DNA of 17,592 nt, from NCBI GenBank assembly GCA_019119645.1, contig DWWR01000107.1:1-17592 (forward strand), read 5' to 3'. The first letter of the stretch is position 1; each line of letters starts with the position of its first letter. This DNA comes from Anaerobutyricum faecale. Lineage in GTDB: Bacteria > Bacillota > Clostridia > Lachnospirales > Lachnospiraceae. This document shows positions 1 to 5,532 of this stretch, one piece after another. The translations under genes were made by a program, and so were the position numbers. The notes below the pieces were generated by a model. The model made no database searches and was not told where the DNA came from. It saw only the letters and a program-made list of their open reading frames with translations.

Positions 1-194
1 ATGCCATACTTACGATTGAACTTGTCAATACGTCCACGAGCCTTAGCAGCCTTCTGCTGTCCTGTGTAAAATGAATGACATTTAGAACAAATCTCTACAT
101 GGATATCTTCCTTTGTAGAACCTGTAACAAATTCGTTGCCGCAGTTGCAGACAACCTTTGCCTGATAATAATTTGGATGGATTCCTTCACGCAT
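1..194 (-). CDS. rpmE: 50S ribosomal protein L31 (3' end outside window)
   Basis: The reverse strand reads MREGIHPNYYQAKVVCNCGN and continues to FNRKYG at the window edge, which is a typical L31 N-terminus. It carries the four-cysteine (C+) zinc-binding set: C16, C18, C36 and C39. L31 is a component of the large ribosomal subunit. In Firmicutes the C+ form is the zinc-containing version that can be exchanged for a zinc-free paralogue under zinc starvation (family knowledge). The start ATG at 194-192 is preceded by AGAAGAGGTGAAG, a workable Shine-Dalgarno. 64 complete codons are present; usual L31 length is about 66-70 residues, so only a few C-terminal residues are missing. Confidence 0.96.
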   Translation of the reverse strand, partial: MREGIHPNYYQAKVVCNCGNEFVTGSTKEDIHVEICSKCHSFYTGQQKAAKARGRIDKFNRKYG

Positions 195-242
195 CTTCTT
201 CACCTCTTCTAAACCTATATCTTCATAGTAAATTCATCTATT

Positions 243-260
243 ATTGATGCAAGCATCAAT
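243..260. promoter_or_regulatory. Perfect palindrome in rpmE leader
   Basis: ATTGATGC-AA-GCATCAAT is a perfect inverted repeat with 8-nt arms, located between the predicted rpmE promoter and its start codon. In the mRNA it could only form a stem if the central bases open into a loop. As DNA it could be a dimeric repressor site, and a zinc-responsive regulator would be biologically sensible for a C+ L31. Structured autoregulatory leaders of L31 genes are known in Firmicutes. Which of these applies cannot be decided from the sequence. Confidence 0.35.
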
Positions 261-285
261 TATCATCGTTACAAACAGCTTTCTC

Positions 286-314
286 ATTATAGCATAGCTC
301 TTATGTAAGCGCAA
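286..314 (-). promoter_or_regulatory. Probable rpmE promoter
   Basis: On the minus strand a perfect TATAAT (286-291) is preceded by an extended TG motif (TATGCTATAAT). At 17-bp spacing there is a partial -35, TTGCGC (309-314). It sits about 95 bp upstream of the rpmE ATG, leaving a leader of roughly 85 nt that contains the palindrome at 243-260. Confidence 0.6.
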
Positions 315-341
315 GGAGAAAAATTAAAAATATCAACTAAA

Positions 342-375
342 ATTTTCAGAATATATACTTAATATACCGGAAAAT
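342..375 (-). terminator. Candidate AT-rich terminator after XRE gene
   Basis: ATTTTC (342-347) pairs with GAAAAT (370-375), with additional TATAT-rich pairing inside. On the minus strand it lies 10 bp past the stop of the XRE gene and is followed by T-rich sequence. The stem is AT-rich and imperfect, so this is a weak call. Confidence 0.3.
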
Positions 376-384
376 CTGACATAT

Positions 385-768
385 TTACCATCTTTTTTCG
401 CCTTCTTTCAGCCGAATCATCAGACTGGCGATCAGCGCCTGATCCTTCTTCTCCATGGCAGCGTAGATTCCCTCCGGGAAAACCGCATCCACATTTTTCT
501 CTTTTTCTTCATGAAGATGAAAAATCATATTTTCGCTGACTCCCAGAGCCTTTGCTATATAGGGAATGGCGTCACAGGGAGGTTTTCTGGTACCTCTCTC
601 CCACTTATAATAAGTGTCCGCTGACAATTCATACCCGTAATCGTTAATCTTATCCACAATTCTGGCGACACTGAGCCGGCCCTTTTTCTTTCGTATTTCC
701 CTGAGATTCTCTCCGATATTCTCACGAAACACTTGCCTTGCCTCCTTTTTTTCCGACAGCTTGTCCAA
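385..768 (-). CDS. XRE-family helix-turn-helix transcriptional regulator
   Basis: 127 residues. Residues about 18-80 form a Cro/C1-type HTH: IGENLREIRKKKGRLSVARI leads in, then a central YYKWERGTRKPP and the IAKALGVSENMIF closing segment that is diagnostic of XRE regulators. The C-terminal ~40 residues are charged and probably helical, with no enzymatic or sensor domain visible. The start is TTG at 768-766, supported by AAAGGAG nine bases upstream; no better ATG precedes the HTH. A TGTTATAAT extended -10 (808-813, minus strand) lies just upstream. It is transcribed divergently from the 907-1341 gene. The target is unknown: it may act on its own promoter region or the divergent neighbour (inference). 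Confidence 0.85.
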   Translation of the reverse strand: MDKLSEKKEARQVFRENIGENLREIRKKKGRLSVARIVDKINDYGYELSADTYYKWERGTRKPPCDAIPYIAKALGVSENMIFHLHEEKEKNVDAVFPEGIYAAMEKKDQALIASLMIRLKEGEKRW

Positions 769-906
769 AAATCCCTTCTCCTTTGGACAGATTAAACCTA
801 CTCAAAAATTATAACATAATGTATCATTTTTAAATAGAAACTGTCGTGCACACTTTTCTGACAGGATAATAAAAAATCAGACAAAATTAGAAAGGGGCCA
901 GTGCAA

Positions 907-1341
907 ATGTACTCTGATTTACTATTACCGCATCTCCAGCGGGAGATGATCGAAAACTACTTTGAAATATGCTGCTATTTCATCATGACAAAACGTTTCG
1001 AACAGCAGGAAGATCTTCTCCGGTTAAATTATTATAAGTCACTTCTCCTGACAGAACCTTTTCCGCAGCTTTCCAGCAAAAACAAGCTGGATCTGGAAAT
1101 CATCTCCTGTACTAAAGATGTCAAAGACCAGCTTCTCCATACATACCCGTCCGAATTCATCATTCGGATCATCGACTCCGGCATTCACGTATTTTTTGAT
1201 AAAATGGAACGCTACGCCGCCATCGATGTCCGTCTCCGGAGCCTGCCGGAACTTTATACCTATTTTACCGCCATGTCACCGGTAATCATAGAAAAACTGA
1301 AAAAGACCATCCGCCGGGAATTTCACTTTGGCACCGCATAA
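907..1341 (+). CDS. Hypothetical protein, 144 aa, predicted mostly helical
   Basis: I do not recognise this protein. It begins MYSDLLLPHLQREMIENYFE and ends with a basic segment (KKTIRREFHFGTA). It has no transmembrane run, signal peptide or metal-binding motif; there are three scattered cysteines, two of them adjacent in EICCYF. I chose ATG at 907 because AAAGGGG ends nine bases before it. A GTG at 901 in the same frame would sit only about three bases from that Shine-Dalgarno. The gene is divergent from the XRE regulator and convergent with the CpXC gene, with 64 bp between stops and no clear terminator there. Possibly controlled by the neighbouring XRE protein (inference only). Confidence 0.7.
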   Translation: MYSDLLLPHLQREMIENYFEICCYFIMTKRFEQQEDLLRLNYYKSLLLTEPFPQLSSKNKLDLEIISCTKDVKDQLLHTYPSEFIIRIIDSGIHVFFDKMERYAAIDVRLRSLPELYTYFTAMSPVIIEKLKKTIRREFHFGTA

Positions 1342-1405
1342 ATCACCTGCCGTTCCAAACCACCGGAAAATACATTCTGGCAAAATCCGCTTTTATATAG
1401 AAGAC

Positions 1406-2047
1406 TCAGCTTCGCATAAAGAAAATATCTCCCGCCCATTTCATGTCGACTTTCATAAAATCGTCTGTGGAATGGGCTTTTATCTGCCGCTCATACCGGC
1501 TGGCAGTACTGCGGTACAGCTCCAGATCAAAAGGCATTCTCCCGATTCCCTTTTTTTCAAAAAATACAAGGAAATACATCTGGTTTCCATTGTAATCAAA
1601 AAGAATGTTCATAAGGGTATCTTCCTTCATCTCCTTCTCCAGCCGGCGCAGATAAGCGATTTTTACCAGCTCAACCACCCGGTCATCCAGAAGATTCTCA
1701 GCGATCATGATCTTTTCTTTCAGATCATTGATATTGTCGACCACCCGGAGAGTCATTCCCTTTCTGCTCTTCCACTTCTCCAGCTGTTCCATGTCCGTCT
1801 CCTCCGTGGATAAACAGATGGCCAGCTTCTTTTTGCTGTCCAGATACATACTCTCATAAGTCAGCGGAGCCACCAGATCACAATTTTCACAGTCAAAATT
1901 AAAAATCCGGTTCTTTAAGATATCCTCCTTCATAGCCGGTTTTTCTGTGACATTGATCACCGAATACTTTTTCAGATGATGGGCGTGTCCGCACTTCGGA
2001 CATTTTAATTCTTCTATACTATATTGGGTCATGGTATCACTGCTCAT
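1406..2047 (-). CDS. CpXC domain-containing protein
   Basis: 213 residues. Near the N-terminus is KCPKCGH (CPxC at residues 16-19) and, about 35 residues later, FDCENC. This pair of CxxC-type motifs flanking a beta-rich stretch is the pattern of the CpXC family, found in Firmicutes and presumed to bind a metal such as zinc; its function is undefined. The rest is a long probably helical region (MEQLEKWKSRKG to LRRLEKEMKED) followed by a beta-like segment. It is probably cytoplasmic, with no signal peptide or membrane segment. The start at 2047 has GGGAGG nine bases upstream. It is transcribed divergently from bioY, and the BirA operator lies in the shared intergenic region, about 60 bp upstream of this start. 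Confidence 0.78.
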   Translation of the reverse strand: MSSDTMTQYSIEELKCPKCGHAHHLKKYSVINVTEKPAMKEDILKNRIFNFDCENCDLVAPLTYESMYLDSKKKLAICLSTEETDMEQLEKWKSRKGMTLRVVDNINDLKEKIMIAENLLDDRVVELVKIAYLRRLEKEMKEDTLMNILFDYNGNQMYFLVFFEKKGIGRMPFDLELYRSTASRYERQIKAHSTDDFMKVDMKWAGDIFFMRS

Positions 2048-2105
2048 TTTCTTCTGCCTCCCTTTTTATCATATAAATGCATCAGCTTTCAGACCTTCTT
2101 TGTTT

Positions 2106-2142
2106 AATTGTCAACCATATTCTTAAATATTGGTTGACAATT
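2106..2142. promoter_or_regulatory. BirA (biotin repressor) operator
   Basis: AATTGTCAACCA (2106-2117) and TGGTTGACAATT (2131-2142) are perfect 12-nt inverted repeats around a 13-nt AT-rich centre. They fit the Firmicute BirA pattern TTGT(T/C)AACC-N15-GGTT(A/G)ACAA. The right arm contains the -35 of the bioY promoter, so biotinoyl-AMP-loaded BirA bound here would exclude RNA polymerase. The downstream gene is a biotin transporter, which makes the assignment secure. Confidence 0.93.
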
Positions 2143-2162
2143 CGTTATCATATCGTTATGAT
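2134..2162 (+). promoter_or_regulatory. bioY promoter (TTGACA-17-TATGAT)
   Basis: A consensus -35 TTGACA (2134-2139), an exact 17-bp spacer and -10 TATGAT (2157-2162) point toward bioY. Transcription should start near 2169, giving a leader of about 120 nt. The -35 is embedded in the right half of the BirA palindrome. Confidence 0.88.
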
Positions 2163-2165
2163 AAC
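2144..2165. promoter_or_regulatory. Second perfect palindrome inside the bioY promoter
   Basis: GTTATCAT (2144-2151) and ATGATAAC (2158-2165) are exact inverted repeats separated by 6 bp. They cover the spacer and the whole -10 element. The sequence does not resemble the BirA site two bases to its left. It could be the operator of another dimeric regulator, or a chance symmetry in AT-rich DNA. Confidence 0.45.
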
Positions 2166-2289
2166 AATATAATCTATCAGCCTGATATTTTTTCGCATCA
2201 TTCCCTGGAATCTTATCATACAACTATCCTGCCAAATTGGCAAATGATTTCCCTGCGAAAACGGGCTGCCGGAAGGAAAGGAGTACATT

Positions 2290-2880
2290 ATGCTTTTATC
2301 AGACAAAAAAATGATTTCCAGCTCAAAAAGAACGGGCGTCTCAAGGCGCGCTTTCACCACCAGACAGATGACTCTCTCCGCCATCATGGCCGCCGTCATC
2401 TGCATCCTTGGTCCCCTGTCCATCCCCATCCCGGTGAGTCCGGTTCCCATCACCCTCACCAACCTGGCTATCTACTTTACCGTATGTATCCTGGGATGGA
2501 AACTGGGCACTGTCAGTTATCTCATCTATCTCGTCATCGGCCTGGCCGGTCTTCCGGTCTTCTCATCCTTTGGCGCCGGCTTCGGAAAATTACTGGGCCC
2601 CACCGGCGGATACCTCATCGGTTTTATCTTCATGGCGATCATCTGCGGCCTGTTCTTCGAAAAAACCGATAACCGAATCGTTCTGTTCCTTGGCCTCATT
2701 CTGGGTTCTCTGGTCAACTATCTGTTCGGCACGGCATGGCTGGCCGTACAGGCCAGCCTTACCTTCTCCCAGGCCCTGTGGGCCGGCGTGATTCCGTATA
2801 TTCCGGCCGATCTCATCAAAATACTGCTGGCTGTGATGCTGGCTCCGCCGCTGCGAAAAAGATTGCAGAGGGATTTGTAA
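2290..2880 (+). CDS. bioY: Biotin transporter BioY (ECF S component)
   Basis: 196 residues, matching the usual BioY size. BioY is the substrate-binding integral membrane S component that captures biotin and works with an energy-coupling EcfAA'T module, which is not in this window. About six hydrophobic segments are visible (e.g. LSAIMAAVICILGPLSIPIP, LAIYFTVCILGW, VSYLIYLVIGLAGLPVF, GYLIGFIFMAIICGLFF). The family hallmark GFGKLLGPTGGYLIGF is intact, as is the early PVSPVPITL segment. Start ATG 2290 follows AAGGAG with 6-bp spacing. Expression is expected to be shut off by BirA when biotin is sufficient. Such a solitary bioY suggests biotin scavenging; no biotin synthesis gene is nearby. Confidence 0.95.
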   Translation: MLLSDKKMISSSKRTGVSRRAFTTRQMTLSAIMAAVICILGPLSIPIPVSPVPITLTNLAIYFTVCILGWKLGTVSYLIYLVIGLAGLPVFSSFGAGFGKLLGPTGGYLIGFIFMAIICGLFFEKTDNRIVLFLGLILGSLVNYLFGTAWLAVQASLTFSQALWAGVIPYIPADLIKILLAVMLAPPLRKRLQRDL

Positions 2881-2894
2881 ATCTCTTTGCAACC

Positions 2895-3404
2895 CATAGA
2901 AAACTACTTTACCGAAGACAAGCCATTGATAAAAGTTCTCCTCCTCCACTTCGGCAGGCTGGCACTTGGCTATATCTCATCAATATAAATCAGACGCCTG
3001 CACTCACAGTCGTCGTCAAACCCTATCAATGTCTTGTCTTCTCCAAATGTACTCTGCGTGCATAGAGATTTGCAAGGATTCTGTGCTACGCTGGCAAAAC
3101 AGTGGGTTATGGCGGCAAGAGGACCAGCCGATACCAAAATTTACAGTTGTGTATGTCTGAATGATATGAACCTGCTGAGCAAGCCATCCAGGTAGCTCTT
3201 TTGTCGGTTTAAATCCGGTGATTTTGCTGTAATCCGGGTGATGCGGATGGCAGGGATTTGCGGCATGGTCTTTGTATTGAAAAACGTATCGGGAAAAATC
3301 GACGACGACTGTGAGCGCAGGCGTTGGATAGTAATATATGAATATAGCCATATGTCAGCCTGCCGAAGTGGAGGAGAAGACTTTCCCGGCTACGTTTTTC
3401 TATG
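2895..3404. repeat. ~510-bp element with long imperfect terminal inverted repeats
   Basis: The two ends are reverse complements over roughly 110-125 bp with indels. The clearest blocks are 2941-2960 against 3357-3376 (20 of 20 bases) and 2994-3017 against 3301-3324 (23 of 24). The outermost recognisable pairing is CATAGAAAA(C) near 2895 against its complement near 3396-3404. The ~280-bp interior (3018-3300) shows no recognisable gene. Short open frames exist on both strands, but each runs into an arm and lacks a ribosome binding site or a known motif. TAAATCT occurs at 2878-2884 and 3406-3412, near each end, and could be a target duplication or chance. The structure fits a MITE/foldback-type non-autonomous element or a large structured RNA. 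No transposase is present. Confidence 0.6.
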
Positions 3405-3560
3405 ATAAATCTAACGCCGCAAATCCCGTCTGATTATCCATCTCCGGATCATTTCAAAACCGATAGATTCAAATCGATCAATCCCCAATGAACATAAAAA
3501 TGCTGTAAAAGAGCGAAAAAATACTACAACTTCACGAATCGTTTCCCCCTTTTCCATTTA
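3405..3560. other. Intergenic stretch without recognised feature
   Basis: AT-rich intergenic DNA between the inverted-repeat element and the hydrogenase promoter. I see no coding potential, tRNA or terminator in it. Confidence 0.5.
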
Positions 3561-3566
3561 TACATA

Positions 3567-3575
3567 TGCTATAAT
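3567..3575 (+). promoter_or_regulatory. Extended -10 promoter of the hydrogenase operon
   Basis: TGCTATAAT is an extended -10 with a perfect TATAAT (3570-3575). No good -35 is found at 16-18 bp, as is common for extended -10 promoters. Transcription would begin near 3582, giving a leader of about 110 nt before the ATG at 3691. No TTGTTAA-N4-TTAACAA type Rex site was seen. Confidence 0.55.
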
Positions 3576-3604
3576 GATTTTGTTATTGATTGTCACGTAT
3601 TTGC

Positions 3605-3640
3605 AACAGAGATTTTGAACACCGGTTCGGAATCTCTGTT
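3605..3640 (+). promoter_or_regulatory. Leader hairpin before hydrogenase operon
   Basis: AACAGAGATT (3605-3614) and AATCTCTGTT (3631-3640) are a perfect 10-bp stem. The 16-nt loop contains a further GAAC/GTTC pairing (3617-3620 with 3625-3628). It lies inside the predicted 5' leader and is followed by TTCTGCATCTATTTT, which is only moderately T-rich. It could be a DNA operator, an mRNA-stabilising stem or a weak attenuator. It does not match a riboswitch class I know. Confidence 0.5.
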
Positions 3641-3690
3641 TTCTGCATCTATTTTAATGACGATGTCTAATTAATTTTAAGGAGGGAATT

Positions 3691-5532
3691 ATGAGCAGAC
3701 TCGAAGTGATTACCAAAACAAAGGCTCAGTCGGTGGTCGATGATCTTTATAAGGATCTGGAACGCCGGATTGTCGCCGCTCCGCCCGGTCTCTGTCCCGT
3801 GGACATGACCGCCTCTTTCCTGAAACTTTTTCACACACAGACCTGTGGAAAATGTGTGCCGTGCCGGATTGGCCTCGGCCTTCTCGTGGAAATGCTGGAA
3901 GATGTTCTGGACGGCAAGGCCACCATGGAAACCCTTGATCTGATCGAAAGGACCGCGTGGGTCATTTACAATAGTTCCGACTGTGCCATTGGTTACGAAG
4001 CCGGACGCATGGTCTTAAAAGGTCTGGAAGGATTCCGGGATGATTTCATTGAACATATAAATGAAGGGCACTGCTCTTTCCATCTGGAACAGCCGGTACC
4101 GTGCGTCACCTTGTGTCCTGCCGGCGTAGATATTCCGGGATACATTTCTCTGGTTGCCGAGGGACGATACGCCGACGCCGTGCGTCTCATCCGAAAGGAT
4201 AATCCTTTTGTCACCGCCTGCGCTCTGGTCTGTGAACATCCGTGTGAGACCAAATGCCGCAGAAATATTGTGGATGACTCCATTAATATCCGGGGACTGA
4301 AACGCTATGCCGCCGACCACTGCGGTCTTGTCCCTCCGCCAGCCTGTTCCGAGGCCACAGGCAAACAGGTAGCTATCATCGGCGGCGGTCCGTCGGGCCT
4401 GAGTGCCGCTTACTATCTCCAGCAGATGGGCCATCAGTGTACTGTTTTTGAGCAGCGCAGCCATCTGGGCGGTATGCTTTATTACGGTATTCCAAATTAC
4501 CGGCTGCCAAAGGACCGTCTCATGGAGGACATTTCCAATATCCTCGCCACCGGTGTGGAAGTACGTTTCAACACTTCCATCGGAGATGACGACGGCCAGC
4601 TTTCCTTTAAAATGCTCCGGGAAAATTATGACGCTGTCTATGTCGCCATCGGCGCCCACACAGATAAAAAACTTGGCATTCCGGGCGAAGATGCAAAAGG
4701 CGTGGTTTCCGCGGTGCAGATGCTTCGGGAAATCGGCGAGGGCAATCCTCCGGACTTTACCGGCAAAAATGTCATCGTCGTGGGCGGCGGCAACGTGGCC
4801 ATGGACGCCACCCGCTCTGCCATCCGTCTCGGCGCCAACAACGTCAGCGTTCTCTACCGGCGCAGAAAAGCCGATATGACGGCTCTCGAAGAAGAAATTG
4901 AGGCAGCCATCGCAGAAGGAGCAGAGATCCTTGAACTTCACGCTCCAAAAGAAATCGAAACCAACGAAGAGGGGCATGTGACAGCCATGGTAGCCGACCC
5001 GAAAATCATCGGTCTCATCAGCGGCGGCCGTCCGATGCCTGCGGAGTCCAACCGCCAGCCGATTCACCTGCCTTGTGATGTGGTGATCATCGCCATCGGC
5101 CAGGATATCGTTTCCGATTCCTTTGCCCGCGCCGGACTGCCGGTCAAAAGAGGCCGCATCCTCACGTCCGATGACAGTTCTATTCCAAATGTGGATGGCG
5201 TATTCTCCGGCGGCGACTGTGTTTCCGGCCCGGCAACGGTAATCCGCGCCATCGCGGCAGGCAAAGTTGCCGCTGCCAACATCGACAATTATCTGGGATA
5301 CAATCATATCATCGAAAGCGAAGTGACCGTGCCTGATCCGAGAATTGAAAATAAATCCCCTTGCGGCCGTGTCACCATGATGCAGAGAAACACTACCGAA
5401 CGGAAACAGGATTTTGAACTGGTTGAAAAAGGAATGTCCGAAAAAGAAGCCATACAGGAAGCACACCGCTGTCTTCGCTGCGACCACTTTGGCTACGGAG
5501 TATTTAAAGGAGGCCGAGTAGAAGAATGGTAA
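3691..5532 (+). CDS. NAD(P)H-linked flavoprotein partner of [FeFe]-hydrogenase: NuoF/HydB C-terminal Fe-S domain fused to GltD-like FAD/NAD(P) module
   Basis: 613 residues, cytoplasmic. Domains: residues 35-125 resemble only the C-terminal [4Fe-4S] domain of NuoF/HydB (C52, C55, C58 in CGKCVPC, and C98). Residues 135-215 form the GltD/DPD-type double [4Fe-4S] domain (C138, C142, C177, C181, C185, C189). Residues 226-530 are the FAD/NAD(P) oxidoreductase: FAD fingerprint GGGPSG at 231-236, nucleotide fingerprint GGGNVA at 365-370, then YRRR at 389-392, which suggests NADPH preference. The FAD-closing GVFSGGDC is at 503-510, and a C-terminal CLRC lies at 594-597. The FMN-binding part of NuoF/HydB is absent. 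Start ATG 3691 follows AAGGAGG at 5 bp. The stop overlaps hydA, so the proteins are probably made as a pair. Likely role: electron exchange between NAD(P)H and the hydrogenase. It is commonly annotated as a glutamate synthase small subunit, but no gltB is nearby. An NfnB-like bifurcating FAD is possible but unproven. Confidence 0.88.
   Translation: MSRLEVITKTKAQSVVDDLYKDLERRIVAAPPGLCPVDMTASFLKLFHTQTCGKCVPCRIGLGLLVEMLEDVLDGKATMETLDLIERTAWVIYNSSDCAIGYEAGRMVLKGLEGFRDDFIEHINEGHCSFHLEQPVPCVTLCPAGVDIPGYISLVAEGRYADAVRLIRKDNPFVTACALVCEHPCETKCRRNIVDDSINIRGLKRYAADHCGLVPPPACSEATGKQVAIIGGGPSGLSAAYYLQQMGHQCTVFEQRSHLGGMLYYGIPNYRLPKDRLMEDISNILATGVEVRFNTSIGDDDGQLSFKMLRENYDAVYVAIGAHTDKKLGIPGEDAKGVVSAVQMLREIGEGNPPDFTGKNVIVVGGGNVAMDATRSAIRLGANNVSVLYRRRKADMTALEEEIEAAIAEGAEILELHAPKEIETNEEGHVTAMVADPKIIGLISGGRPMPAESNRQPIHLPCDVVIIAIGQDIVSDSFARAGLPVKRGRILTSDDSSIPNVDGVFSGGDCVSGPATVIRAIAAGKVAAANIDNYLGYNHIIESEVTVPDPRIENKSPCGRVTMMQRNTTERKQDFELVEKGMSEKEAIQEAHRCLRCDHFGYGVFKGGRVEEW

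Noticed and set aside
901..903. GTG as start for the 144-aa protein
   Set aside because: It would lie only about three bases from the Shine-Dalgarno; the ATG at 907 has proper spacing.
1328..1813. 161-codon plus-strand frame opposite the CpXC gene
   Set aside because: Shadow frame with no ribosome binding site; the opposite strand carries the CPxC and CENC motifs and a good start.
3016..3351. 111-codon open frame on the minus strand inside the inverted-repeat element (and shorter plus-strand frames there)
   Set aside because: No Shine-Dalgarno and no recognisable motif. The frame starts within one arm of the repeat and ends near the other, so its openness is explained by the element rather than by coding.
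4015..5487. 490-codon open frame on the minus strand opposite the flavoprotein gene
   Set aside because: It is antisense to a gene with many diagnostic motifs. Such antisense frames are common in GC3-rich genes and this one shows no family features.
3691..5532. Glutamate synthase small subunit (GltD) as a functional call
   Set aside because: The extra NuoF/HydB-type Fe-S domain at the N-terminus and the overlap with hydA point to a hydrogenase partner; no glutamate synthase large subunit is present.
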